DNA of 64,000 nt from Yponomeuta sedellus (Eukaryota > Arthropoda > Insecta > Lepidoptera > Yponomeutidae): assembly GCA_934045075.1 (NCBI GenBank), contig OW203734.1, positions 4,522,269 through 4,586,268 of the forward strand, read 5' to 3'. Numbering within the stretch: position 1 is the first letter of the stretch; each line of letters begins with the position of its first letter. The notes below the pieces were generated by a model. That model had not been told where the DNA came from, did not search any database, and saw only the letters and a program-made list of their open reading frames with translations. Made by a program: the position numbers and the translations under genes. Shown piece after piece: positions 1-8,723 of the stretch.

Positions 1-289
1 GTGTAATCAAAACTTATTTTGTAATATATTCTTCTTATTCTCTAAATATCTTTTTTTTTATTCTTAGCCTCTAAATAGGTTTTTAAATTTGTTCCTTAGC
101 ACGGGTTAGTGCATTAAAAATAAAAATAGTGTAATCATGTGGGTACAGTGATATCGTTCCGAAGTTAAACCTAACTGCAAAGTAGGTAGTCGGGGTAAGT
201 AATGCAATTTGCTTAAGTCAGATGTCGCTGCCTATACGTAATACAGAGAATGTTGTAAAGAGGTTTGAAATTTCACTGATGCCGTGAGT

Positions 290-362
290 CGCCCATTGGC
301 TCAATTGGTAGAGCGCTGGTACGGATAGCCAGAGGTTGCGGGTTCGAATCCCGACATGGGTG
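290..362 (+). pseudogene. tRNA-like domain of TLR unit 1
   Basis: It folds as a cloverleaf: acceptor CGCCCAT with ATGGGTG, D stem GCTC with GAGC, anticodon stem CTGGT/C with GCCAG, and T loop TTCGAAT. The boxes expected for RNA polymerase III (A box TGGCTCAATTGG, B box GGTTCGAATCC) are present. The 7-nt anticodon loop is ACGGATA, with C where U33 is required, so I do not call it a functional tRNA. It is most likely a tRNA-derived SINE promoter; the acceptor and D arm resemble tRNA-Lys by memory. Confidence 0.75.
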
Positions 363-722
363 AAATTTTTAGCCTCTAAATAGGTTTTTAAATTTGTTCC
401 TTAGCACGGGTTAGTGCATTAAAAATAAAAATAGTGTAATCAAAACTTATTTTGTAATATATTCTTCTTATTCTCTAAATATCTTTTTTTTTATTCTTAG
501 CCTCTAAATAGGTTTTTAAATTTGTTCCTTAGCACGGGTTAGTGCATTAAAAATAAAAATAGTGTAATCATGTGGGTACAGTGATATCGTTCCGAAGTTA
601 AACCTAACTGCAAAGTAGGTAGTCGGGGTAAGTAATGCAATTTGCTTAAGTCAGATGTCGCTGCCTATACGTAATACAGAGAATGTTGTAAAGAGGTTTG
701 AAATTTCACTGATGCCGTGAGT

Positions 723-795
723 CGCCCATTGGCTCAATTGGTAGAGCGCTGGTACGGATAGCCAGAGGTTGCGGGTTCGAATCCCGACATGGGTG
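723..795 (+). pseudogene. tRNA-like domain of TLR unit 2
   Basis: Same sequence and fold as the first unit, 433 bp further on. Confidence 0.75.
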
Positions 796-1155
796 AAATT
801 TTTAGCCTCTAAATAGGTTTTTAAATTTGTTCCTTAGCACGGGTTAGTGCATTAAAAATAAAAATAGTGTAATCAAAACTTATTTTGTAATATATTCTTC
901 TTATTCTCTAAATATCTTTTTTTTTATTCTTAGCCTCTAAATAGGTTTTTAAATTTGTTCCTTAGCACGGGTTAGTGCATTAAAAATAAAAATAGTGTAA
1001 TCATGTGGGTACAGTGATATCGTTCCGAAGTTAAACCTAACTGCAAAGTAGGTAGTCGGGGTAAGTAATGCAATTTGCTTAAGTCAGATGTCGCTGCCTA
1101 TACGTAATACAGAGAATGTTGTAAAGAGGTTTGAAATTTCACTGATGCCGTGAGT

Positions 1156-1228
1156 CGCCCATTGGCTCAATTGGTAGAGCGCTGGTACGGATAGCCAGAG
1201 GTTGCGGGTTCGAATCCCGGCATGGGTG
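1156..1228 (+). pseudogene. tRNA-like domain of TLR unit 3
   Basis: Same as the first two units apart from a change near the acceptor (CCCGGCATGGG), which matches the dispersed copies better. Confidence 0.75.
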
Positions 1229-1279
1229 AAATTTTTAGCCTCTAAATAGGTTTTTAAATCTTCTTATTCTGACAATTAT

Positions 1280-1376
1280 TATGTCCCCACTACTAGGGCA
1301 CGGGGTCTCTTCCTGTATCGCAGAAAGGTTAGGCTATACTCCACCACGGGGGCCTAGTCTGGGTTGGTGGTAACTT
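1280..1376 (-). repeat. 3' fragment of the 5S-derived SINE (S5)
   Basis: Reads TATGTCCCCACTACTAGGGC, then CTATACTCCACCACGGGGGC, the reverse complement of the S5 3' end. The 5S-like head is missing. See 62151-62520 for the full-length description. Confidence 0.8.
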
Positions 1377-1719
1377 TTGAGTGCAATAAAGTAACTCACA
1401 CAGAAAAAAGTCAGAGACAAACTTTACTCCTTAATTTCTACTCTTTTTGACAACGTGTACATCGTACAGTTATTTTATTTTTATTTTATTAGGCACACAA
1501 AACAGATATTAGCCAGTACATCATCAAGATAAAATTAATTAGCATGTAAGATCTAGACTTATCTCCGAAACATTGTGTACACAGCATGGTTACAATGATA
1601 TTATTATGAAACTTAGAAGAGTTACTTAAACTTACATAACATGCATTTTATGTATTCTTTTACATTCAATGAACGTTTGTTCGTTTGACTGTTAGGCCCA
1701 GGCCTCCTCTAAAAGAGAG
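1377..1719. other. No gene seen
   Basis: AT-rich sequence with short ORFs only. A phrase near 1378-1395 (GTGCAATAAAGTAA) resembles LINE tails, but too little remains to classify. Confidence 0.6.
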
Positions 1720-2200
1720 AGAATAGGCTTAATCACCACGTGTGCCACCGCAGATTGACAATTTCTAGCGCAGAGTGCTTAGTGCGAGTTTGACAGATCC
1801 AATCGAATAACTACTACCGCGTTAATTGAGCATTGAGTAGTGAGTATGAGTAAGTTAACCGTTCGAACTGGCAAAACGCTGTCACAGTACAACTCGCACT
1901 CGCGTTTATTCGTGTTTTGGCTGGTAAACGTGTTCACTTCTCAACGTAAACCATTATAACTCACACTCAGCAATTTTAATTTCTATACTTGTCGCTAGGT
2001 GGCGCTTCCTCGATGCAATAGAAATATTAGTTTACGTTAACGCGATCGAGTAGTTAAAAAACTCGCACTAAGCACTCTGAACTATAAATGTAGCAATTTC
2101 TAGATTTCCAGTGAGACACTCAGGTTTCTCACGATATTTTCTATCGTTAGCGAGTGATGTTACTATTATAAATGTTCGTTACTTAGAAAACAAATTCATA
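1720..2200 (-). repeat. tRNA-derived SINE (SB family), split by a MITE
   Basis: The left part (GGCTTAATCACCACGTG, CCGCAGATTGACAATTTC) and right part (CACTCAGGTTTCTCACGATA, GTTAGCGAGTGATGTTAC) match in order the uninterrupted copy at 23781-24000. MITE-A sits between them. Confidence 0.7.
1773..2077. mobile_element. MITE-A, full copy with terminal inverted repeats
   Basis: Begins GAGTGCTTAGTGCGAGTTT and ends with its reverse complement (AAACTCGCACTAAGCACTC). CAATTTCTAG is duplicated on the two sides (1759-1768 and 2094-2103), but the right copy lies 16 bp beyond the inverted repeat, so the true ends may be slightly outside it. Other copies: 7125-7245, 7557-7738, 55065-55370. No coding capacity; superfamily not assigned. 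Confidence 0.85.
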
Positions 2201-2204
2201 GGCA

Positions 2205-2575
2205 GTCACAAAGTGATTCAATTCAATTCAATCATGTATTGCCTTAAATTACAGTAATGTAAGGTGTTAAATTTTGATATTTTCTAGTACAGTGTAATTT
2301 CACCGGTAAGCGGTATAGCAACTTAGTACATAGAGTAAAAAATTATATAATCATTAAAATCATTACTAGAATGAACAATAATTAATCATAATATGATTCG
2401 AACCCACGACACAACTTCTATCGCTCGATTGTTATCGAACTCCAAAATAATTTCACAGATTTTTATGTTTTTTTTTGTGTATATTTGGCAGGTCTAAGAA
2501 TACGTTGTAGGCTAATTAATACAGAAAAAAATCGCGTTTGTGAGATCAGCTATTTTAAGGATAGTTATTAAAAAC
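2205..2575. other. No gene seen
   Basis: AT-rich. A phrase at 2395-2415 (ATTCGAACCCACGAC) looks like a degenerate T-arm of a tRNA-derived SINE on the minus strand, nothing more. Confidence 0.5.
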
Positions 2576-2775
2576 CTATTTAGACGCTAAAAATTCCACC
2601 CATGCCGGGACTCGAACCCGCGGCTTCTGGCTATCCGTGCCAGTGCTCTTCCAACTGAGCGACTCACCGGCATCAGTGAAATTTCGAACCTCTTTACAAT
2701 AGTCTCTGTATTACGTACAGGTCTAATTATGTTTTTAAAATTGTCCTTAGCACGGGTTAGTGCATTAAAAAGAAT
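2576..2775 (-). repeat. TLR copy, snap-back form
   Basis: The minus-strand tRNA-like part (CACCCATGCCGGGACTCGAA through CCAACTGAGCGACTC) is followed by a plus-strand tail (TTAGCACGGGTTAGTGCATT). The 5' part is therefore inverted relative to the 3' tail. Confidence 0.8.
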
Positions 2776-2782
2776 GTAATAT

Positions 2783-3208
2783 AGTTAGTTAGATCTGAAA
2801 TTTCCGCAGCCGGGTTTTCACGATCTTAGTAAGCTCGGACCGAGTGTGCCATCCGAGCAAACTTGTACTTCCGATTGGCCATTTTAGTGTCGTGACGAAA
2901 ACCCGTCCAATCAGAGGCATCACTTTACTGGGATGGGCACTCGGTCCGAGCATACTAAGACCGTGAAAACCCGGCTTTAGCCTCGTAGTTGGGCCATTTG
3001 TACGTCGCAAGCGCTGAGGTACGTAAAGACATAAGACACTAGGGTTTGCTTATGACGTTTTCTTTCACCGTCAGCGAGTGTTAGTGCTACTATAATTTCA
3101 CAAATGTACATAACTTAAAAACAAAGTCATTGGTACATGTATGGGCTCGAACCCATGACCTCCCGATTGAGAAGGCGGCGTTCTACACCGCTCCGCTACC
3201 AACGCTTT
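2783..3208 (-). repeat. SB SINE interrupted by MITE-B
   Basis: Minus-strand tRNA head at the right end (GGGCTCGAACCCATGACCTC, CACCGCTCCGCTACCA), body with CACTAGGGTTTGCTTATGAC, and AGTTAGTTAG tail at the left. The ORF at 2789-3010 is an artefact of this repeat. Confidence 0.85.
2808..2976. mobile_element. MITE-B, 169 bp, foldback, inside SB
   Basis: Terminal inverted repeats of about 38 bp: starts AGCCGGGTTTTCACG, ends CGTGAAAACCCGGCT, with GCTCGGACCGAGTG near both ends. The SB sequence resumes on both sides. The target-site duplication is not clear. Confidence 0.85.
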
Positions 3209-3284
3209 AGTTTAGGTATACTCATCAGATATTAACACGATATAATATTTTAAAATAAATTAAAATATCTAAGATTATATTCTT

Positions 3285-3567
3285 TTTGATGCACTAACCC
3301 GTGATAAGGACAATTTTAAAAACCTATTTGGAGGCTAAATACAGACTGTACGTAATACAGAGAGAATTGTAAAGAAGTTCGAAATTTCATCGATGCCGGG
3401 TAGTCGCCCATTAGCTCAGTCGGAAGAGCGCTGGCACGGTTAGATAGACAGATAGATAGAGAACACTTTATTGTACATAAAGAAGGAAATTAAACAGATA
3501 GGTTTAATTTCCTTCTTTAGAGTCCCGTTCGAGTCCCGGCATGGGTGGAATTTTTAGCTTCTAAATA
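3285..3567 (+). repeat. TLR copy with an insertion in the anticodon region
   Basis: An inverted tail fragment (GCACTAACCCGTGATAAGG) comes first, then the leader (TACGTAATACAGAG), the 5' half of the tRNA-like domain (CGCCCATTAGCTCAGTCGG), an 80-bp insertion, and the 3' half (GTTCGAGTCCCGGCATGGGT). Confidence 0.8.
3441..3520 (-). repeat. Inserted LINE-tail-like fragment with a perfect hairpin
   Basis: Starts with GATAGACAGATAGATAG, then AACACTTTATTGTACATAA, the reverse of the LINE tail seen at 8262-8400. It ends in a 17-bp perfect inverted repeat (3479-3495 with 3502-3518) around a 6-nt loop. Confidence 0.65.
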
Positions 3568-3944
3568 TATCTAAGATTTCACTTTATGTCTGTGATTCCC
3601 AACGGTGTCATGGACCGTCTGAGTCAAGAGCATTTGCGACTCCAAATGGAGTCCTCTTAGAGAGCGTTCACGCATCACTGAACTACTACTGAACGATACC
3701 TCACTTGGCACTAGAAACTCTGTATTGATAAAAGTCTTTGAGAAAAACTTAACCTAAATAAATTATAAACCTTACTTTGGAACGTTTCTCAATTGAAAAT
3801 TTCTCTAAGCAAATACTGAAAAGTAACGTTCTGTCACGCTCTTTGCTGAGAAAATCGAAGAGACAGCACTACAGTTAACCATTCACTTAGCGAAATTCAG
3901 AAACTAGCCTTTTGAATACCTACATTTAAGTGATCATTTTTAAT
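3568..3944. other. No gene seen
   Basis: Neutral AT-rich sequence. No long ORF or recognised repeat. Confidence 0.6.
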
Positions 3945-4242
3945 AAACCTATTTAAAGGCTAAAAATTCCACCCATGCTGAGACGAATTTTTAGCCTCTA
4001 AATAGGTTTATTAAAAAACCCGAACTCGAACCTGCGACCTCTGGCTAACCGTGCCAGCGCTCTCCCAACTGAGTTAATGGGCGACTACACGACCCCGTTT
4101 TGCCGTGCCAACCTCTTTACAATACTCTCTGTCTTACGTACAGGCAGCAACATCTAGCTCAAGTAATTTGCATCACTTGCAGCCCCGAGTACCTACGTTG
4201 CAGTTAGGTTTTTTAAATCGGAATGATATCGCTATACCCATA
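3945..4242 (-). repeat. TLR copy with a second short snap-back at its end
   Basis: A small foldback (AACCTATTTAAAGGC ... GCCTCTAAATAGGTTTATT) lies at 3948-4012, followed by a nearly full minus-strand TLR: tRNA-like part, leader (TACGTACAGGCAGC), and 5' region (GTTGCAGTTAGG, GATATCGCTATACCCAT). Confidence 0.75.
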
Positions 4243-4244
4243 TG

Positions 4245-4485
4245 ATTATATTATTTTATGCCACACCTGGCAATAAAGTGGCTTTTTCCGCACGCTGCGC
4301 GTACGGAAAAAGCCGCTTTCTGGCCAAGTGTAGACATAAAAAGATGTACACAACACGGGAGGTAATAAAGAAAGCTCTCGATCGCATATTTACGTCCCTC
4401 GCTTGCAGCTCGGGCCGCAAACTTCTGCGATCTCGGCCTTTCTTTGTATTACCACCCTAGTTGTGTAATGTACTATTATAACATA
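4245..4485 (+). repeat. Dispersed repeat E, about 240 bp
   Basis: Shares almost its whole length, in opposite orientation, with 18545-18780: CCACACCTGGCAATAAAGTG, GCTCTCGATCGCATATTTAC, TACCACCCTAGTTGTGTAAT. A local hairpin (TTTTTCCGCACG / CGTACGGAAAAA) is inside. The 72-aa ORF over it resembles no protein family I know. Confidence 0.75.
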
Positions 4486-4792
4486 TTTGCTCGTAAAGTG
4501 GTTGTAATTACACCAATTTCAATATCGTAATATATCTCATTACGTACTTGTGCGATAATGTTATGTAAAAGGCACGTGTTTTTTTTTAATAAAGTTTTAA
4601 GATACTCTGTCTAAAAATTAACGATACTTTTAAAAATCTTAGCAAAGAGGTTTTATGTCAAGAAAGTGATCAATATTTTATGAATAAAATTAACTTTGGG
4701 AAATAAAATATAACAAATAAACATTTAATTCTTTAATTTATTTAATTTTGACAATAAATTACAACCATTTATCTCACTATTTTTTTTTATTT
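4486..4792. other. No gene seen
   Basis: Strongly AT-rich, no recognisable feature. Confidence 0.6.
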
Positions 4793-4930
4793 TTAATGCA
4801 CTAACCCGTGCTAAGGAACAAATTTAAAAAACCTATTTAGAGGCAAAAAATTTCACCCATGCCGGGATTCGAACCCGCAACCTCTGGCTATCCGTATCCG
4901 TATTTTTAGCCTCTAAATATGTTTTTTAAA
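4793..4930. repeat. TLR snap-back copy
   Basis: A minus-strand tail and tRNA-like 3' half (CACTAACCCGTGCTAAGG to CAACCTCTGGCTATCCG) is followed after only a few bases by a plus-strand tail (TTTTTAGCCTCTAAATATG). The middle of the element is missing. Confidence 0.8.
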
Positions 4931-5311
4931 CCATTTATCTGTAACGAAAACAGAAAAATATTAATTTACTTTATTAGTAATACTGGTTGTTTTTGTACCT
5001 TTGCCTAAAAAAAAAAAGTTGATGCGCGCGCATCGCTTATTTGTGGACAAGTAAAAATAAATCCGCGCGCTTTTTCTTTTCGATGTATTGTTTTTATTTG
5101 AAAATGTCGTCAAGTAGGTAGTGATGATAACAAAGTCAGAGTTTTATTAATTTCCTCGTAAATATGTAATAAAACGTCGTATGACATACGTGCGCTTTGA
5201 AAATTACAGCCTCTTCTTCCTTAGCCCTCGCCAATGGCTCGGGCTAGTAATATCGCCTCGGCTGTAATTTTCAGCTTATCGCACTTATATCATAATGTAC
5301 TATTATAATGC
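4931..5311. other. No gene; weak foldback sequence
   Basis: AT-rich. The part near 5160-5300 has GAAAATTACAGCC and GGCTGTAATTTTC in opposite orientation, a possible small MITE that I could not delimit. Confidence 0.5.
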
Positions 5312-5418
5312 AGTAACCCGTGCTAAGGATAATTTAAAAAACCTATTTAGAGGTTAAAAATTCCACCCATGCCGGGACTCGAACCCGCGACCTCAGGCAG
5401 AAACATCTGGCTGAACAT
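5312..5418 (-). repeat. TLR fragment
   Basis: Tail and tRNA-like 3' half only (AGTAACCCGTGCTAAGG, CACCCATGCCGGGACTCGAA), ending at CGACCTCAGG. Confidence 0.8.
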
Positions 5419-5714
5419 TAGAAAGAATATAATTAAAATGATGATTTTATCTAGTTTCTAGCGCCCTCTGTTGGTGATTCCACGTAATAACATAATTATT
5501 AGCTTTGACGCACAGGTCAAACGCTGCAGAGTACGTGTTACTTTTAGAGTGGTCCACTTAGTAAACCCTTATTAGTGAGTAAATTTTTAAGGGGTAATTA
5601 AACTTCCCGTGCACTGTACATACATAACATTTGTTAGTATTTAGATATAATTCTTTGGAGTGATTAACATCGTATACAAGAAACTGTTTCATAAATCAAT
5701 AAATAACATAATAT
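5419..5714. other. No gene seen
   Basis: AT-rich, no recognised repeat apart from its edges. Confidence 0.55.
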
Positions 5715-5812
5715 TTACATACAGGCACATACATTGCTTCTGGCTCCACTAGGATAGCCTGTTTCGTGGAAACTAGAAACAACGACAGCATGTAAACATC
5801 CAAGACCTTGAG
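5715..5812 (-). repeat. 3' fragment of SD-type tRNA SINE
   Basis: CATACATTGCTTCTGGC and AACATCCAAGACC match the fuller copies at 34505, 41442 and 42990. The tRNA head is missing. Confidence 0.7.
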
Positions 5813-5815
5813 TTT

Positions 5816-5990
5816 GGATGGTGTTATTCTCTAGGCCGACACCACACAGCAACTGCGATCCCCAACCCGCATGCCCAGCGTGGGGATTATGGGCATTACC
5901 CCCTATGATAGCACAACGAGGCGCTCTTTAGGGGAGGGCTGTGTCCAGCAGTGGAAGCCTGACGACGACGACGACGACACTGTAGGTTCT
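5816..5990 (+). repeat. Repeat F: non-LTR retrotransposon 3' end
   Basis: GGCCGACACCACACAGCA, then CCAACCCGCATGCCCAGC, then TAGGGGAGGGCTGTGTCCAG and a GACGAC run. The last part reads as the conserved LINE C-terminus ending in GlnGlnTrp-Thr seen in other tails here. Copies at 40730 and 54228 are in the other orientation. Confidence 0.65.
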
Positions 5991-6062
5991 AGAAATACTT
6001 GTCTCATAAATATTGTTGATGTTGATTTTTTGTAAAAAACGTTCATCAAAACAAATAACGAT

Positions 6063-6112
6063 ATTTATTCCATTGCTGGCGCTAGTTAGCTCCCCGAAGT
6101 GCCTTAAGCCTA
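6063..6112 (+). repeat. Fragment of MITE-G
   Basis: TATTTATTCCATTGCTGGCG then GTTAGCTCCCCGAAGTGCC matches one inverted terminal repeat of the element at 22703-23012. Confidence 0.5.
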
Positions 6113-6394
6113 CATTTTCTCCGAGAGAAGGCCGGTGCCCTGCAGTGAGACGTTTATAAGCTTTTATAAGCTCTTGTAAGCATGTATATTAATTTGGCTT
6201 GAGTACCTAGAGGATAGTACAACCGAGGTGGCTGAAGACCCTGCAAGCAAGGTCTGCTTATCAGGGCCCTAATGTGTAACGCTACCCGGGTAGCGAGAAT
6301 GGGCAATAAAGGTGCCCGCCACAGTCGTGTGCGTCTCTGGTAGTTACGTCCCTGTACAGTAGGCAGCAGATCAACCTTTGGCCTTTGGAAGGGA

Positions 6395-6690
6395 TGTGGA
6401 CGAGTGAAGCGCTCGTGACCCAGTTGAATCGAGTGATTGGAATCAATCACTTGAGTTAAGAAACAACAGGCAAGGTCAGGTGCAGGATGGGCGACCGTCT
6501 CGTGACGCTAGTCGCGTGACTCCACCAAGACCCGGTTGATGGAGGATTGCAAGACAGTGGCGGGCCTTACTTTTACAAGTTATCAAACCGCCCACAAGGC
6601 TTCTGACATGGTTTAACGACTGCCATTACATGCCAGCCGGCACCAACGGCTTTGCGTGCCTTGCGAAGCACGGAAGCAAGTAAAATCTGG
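6395..6690 (+). repeat. S5 (5S-derived SINE), rearranged
   Basis: The plus-strand 5S-like head (CGAGTGATTGGAATCAATCA, GATGGGCGACCGTC) is joined near 6520 to the body in reverse orientation (GGTTGATGGAGGATTGCAAG to GTGCCTTGCGAAGCACGGAA). This is a snap-back organisation like the TLR copies. Confidence 0.8.
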
Positions 6691-6980
6691 TCGAAAAGTT
6701 GTAAGGGAGGATCGAACATACTTACATGAATACATACACAAATACGAGTCAAACACATGAGCCTCCTTTTGGGCTTCACCGCAATCAGGGTAAATTACGT
6801 AACATAATTCACCTGAACACCTGTTAGGTAACATTTAAGTGCGACTTTGCAACAAAGTCGAATCTCCTTTCGACTGTACTCGCAGCAATTCATAAATGGC
6901 TGGTCGGCAACAAAAAAAAAGTAAAGTTAGTCCGCTCGCGACACGTTTAAACATGTATAGGGCAAGCGTGGCGGGAGAGT
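6691..6980. other. No gene; weak dispersed repeat
   Basis: AATACATACACAAATACGAG followed by CATGAGCCTCCTTTTGGGC is loosely repeated near 51150-51220. Otherwise featureless. Overlapping ORFs here are not protein-like. Confidence 0.5.
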
Positions 6981-7124
6981 CGGCTCGTTGTTGGAATGGA
7001 TAAACTTTTGTATCACTACGTAACAGTCGCACCTACTATTCTTTTAAAGTAGATAGATACATAGATTCCACTAAGGCCTTCAACCCATTGCTACCTATGG
7101 TGCTGAAGTGAGAATTGCCTCCCT

Positions 7125-7245
7125 GAGTGCTTAGTGCGAGTTTGCCAGTTCGAACGGTTAACTTACTCATACTCACTACTCAATGCTCGATTAACGAGGT
7201 AGTAAAGTTATTCGATTGGATCTGTCAAACTCGCACTAAGCACTC
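7125..7245. mobile_element. MITE-A internally deleted derivative, 121 bp
   Basis: Both terminal inverted repeats are intact (GAGTGCTTAGTGCGAGTTT at one end, its reverse complement at the other). The interior corresponds to the first third of the 305-bp copy at 1773, in reverse orientation (TTCGAACGGTTAACTTACTC). Confidence 0.85.
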
Positions 7246-7353
7246 AGGGAGGCAATTCTCACTTCAGCATCATAGGTAGCAATGGGTTGAAGGCCTTAGT
7301 GGAATCTATGTATCTATCTACTTTAAAAGAATAGTAGGTGCGACTGTTACGTA

Positions 7354-7499
7354 TTTAAAAACCTATTTAGAGGCTAAAAATTTCACCCATGCCGGGATTC
7401 GAACCCGCAACCTCTGGCTATCCGTACCAGTTAGCCTCTAAATAGGTTTTTAAAATTGTTCCTTAGCACGGGTTAGTGCATTAAAAATAAAAATAGTGT
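7354..7499. repeat. TLR snap-back copy with target-site duplication
   Basis: Inverted 5' part (AAAACCTATTTAGAGGC, CACCCATGCCGGGATTCG, TCTGGCTATCCGTACCA) joined to a direct tail (GTTAGCCTCTAAATAGG ... GCATTAAAAATAAAAATAG). It is bounded by GACTGTTACGTA at 7342-7353 and again at 7500-7511, a 12-bp duplication of the palindrome arm. The A-rich end and variable-length duplication fit target-primed reverse transcription. Confidence 0.85.
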
Positions 7500-7556
7500 G
7501 ACTGTTACGTAGTGATACAAAAGTTTATCCATTCCAACAACGAGCCGCTGCCACAC

Positions 7557-7738
7557 ACACTCGCGTTTATTCGTGTTTTGGCTGGTAAACGTGTTCACTT
7601 CTCAACGTAAACCATTACAACTCGCACTCAGCAATTTTAATTACCATACTTGTCGCTAGGTGGCGCTTCCTCGATGCCATAGAAATATGAGTTTACGTTA
7701 ACGCGATCGAGTAGTTAAAAAACTCGCACTAAGCACTC
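7557..7738 (+). mobile_element. MITE-A, 3' part
   Basis: Matches the second half of the 1773-2077 copy (CGCGTTTATTCGTGTTTTGG, GTCGCTAGGTGGCGCTTCC) to the terminal AAACTCGCACTAAGCACTC. The 5' part is missing. Confidence 0.85.
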
Positions 7739-7814
7739 AGGTCTTCGATTGGAGTATGGGCATGTTGTGCAAACCTAATTAGACTATATCTTACCTTTCA
7801 ATGATCCATCCATT

Positions 7815-7900
7815 TCAGCCTATATTGCAGTCCACTGCTGGACATAAGCCTCACCCAGGGTGCGCCACCACCAGCCACCTTTTTCAGGTCGTCGGTCCGT
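7815..7900 (-). repeat. LINE 3'-end fragment
   Basis: GTCCACTGCTGGACATAAGC read in reverse gives the GlnGlnTrp-Thr C-terminus common to LINE tails in this window; upstream codons (TGGWWRT-like) also fit. Only about 90 bp remain. Confidence 0.55.
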
Positions 7901-8261
7901 CTGGCCGGAGGACGTTCTTAAACTACGCTTGCCGACTCGTGGTCTCCTTTCAATGAACAACCGTTGTTTAAACTGTGAACAGCACTTTTCAACCCAATCA
8001 GCATCCAATCAGCGATGTTATCAGAGTCTCTACCGAAACCTTCTCAAGCACTCTTTACTCTGTCGTCAGAGCTAAGTGTTTATCTTAAGAGGGTCGAGTT
8101 GTTCTCGGTATTTGTTTGATCACTATATTGAATACTAATCCCGCGAAATTAGAGAAAGTTTTGGCTCCCAAAGATACTCGTACTATTCACTGTGTTTGCT
8201 TAACCCGCCCAAATACAAACAAAACTGAATCTTTGAAACTATGAATAAATGATGACTACTC
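7901..8261. other. No gene seen
   Basis: Mixed-composition unique-looking sequence. The two overlapping ORFs (62 and 71 aa) have no recognisable domain. Confidence 0.5.
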
Positions 8262-8400
8262 TTAGCGATAAGACCGCCAGTTGTATAACATTACTTAGAT
8301 TTAAGAAATCATGTTTGTATTCTTTTTCTGGTTGTGCAATAAAGTGTTCTGTATCTATCTATTTATTTATTAATTCTTTATTGCACTCAAATAAATATAA
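8262..8400 (+). repeat. LINE 3' tail (RTE-like style)
   Basis: AGACCGCCAGTTGTATAACA, then TTTCTGGTTGTGCAATAAAG, then TATCTATCTATTTATT. The same tail recurs at 24535, 27030 and 37545 (reverse) and in short pieces. A polyadenylation-type AATAAA precedes a simple-repeat end. Confidence 0.6.
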
Positions 8401-8554
8401 AATGCGGTAGACTTGATGCCTTAAACCTTTTCTGCCTGTCAACCGCAGGAGGTAAAACTCAAATAGGTAGGCGTACCAAGAAACAAAAAAACAAAGAGAA
8501 CAAAAGAAAAAACAATATATGCAATTTAAAAATATACTTCGTTATCAACCCTTG

Positions 8555-8582
8555 TATGTCCCCACTGCTGGGGCACGGTATA
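8555..8582 (-). repeat. Terminal scrap of S5
   Basis: Only TGTATGTCCCCACTGCTGGG remains, the reverse of the S5 3' end. Confidence 0.6.
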
Positions 8583-8723
8583 AAAGGTGAAATGGAATGA
8601 ACCTACATATAAATACGTATAGTGCCATCCATAATAAAATATGTGCACAAACTAAACTACAAATACTGTGCAAACAATTAGAGCGCAACAATTGACCATA
8701 CGTACGAAAACGGAGACCACTTT

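Larger units (their letters stand above)
1..1260 (+). repeat. Tandem array of TLR (tRNA-like repeat), 433-bp unit, about 3 copies
   Basis: The same landmark (GCCCATTGGCTCAATTGG) recurs at 291, 724 and 1157, giving an exact 433-bp period. The units are nearly identical; one visible change is GACATGGG in the first two against GGCATGGG in the third. Each unit has a leader of about 160 bp, a 73-nt tRNA-like domain, and a tail containing TTAGCACGGGTTAGTGC followed by A-rich sequence. The tail motif occurs twice per unit. The array touches the left edge, so its full length is unknown. Related copies are scattered through the window. Confidence 0.9.
6981..7547. repeat. Large palindrome centred on a MITE-A derivative
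   Basis: Arms of 144 bp: 6981-7124 pairs with 7246-7353 plus 7512-7547. Landmarks are CCTTCAACCCATTGCTACCT and its reverse AGGTAGCAATGGGTTGAAGG. The centre is a 121-bp MITE-A derivative. The right arm is interrupted by a TLR insertion at 7354-7499. Confidence 0.9.

Noticed and set aside
290..362. Functional tRNA gene
   Set aside because: The cloverleaf is good, but position 33 is C, the loop does not give a plausible tRNA, and the sequence lies inside a repeated element with many copies.
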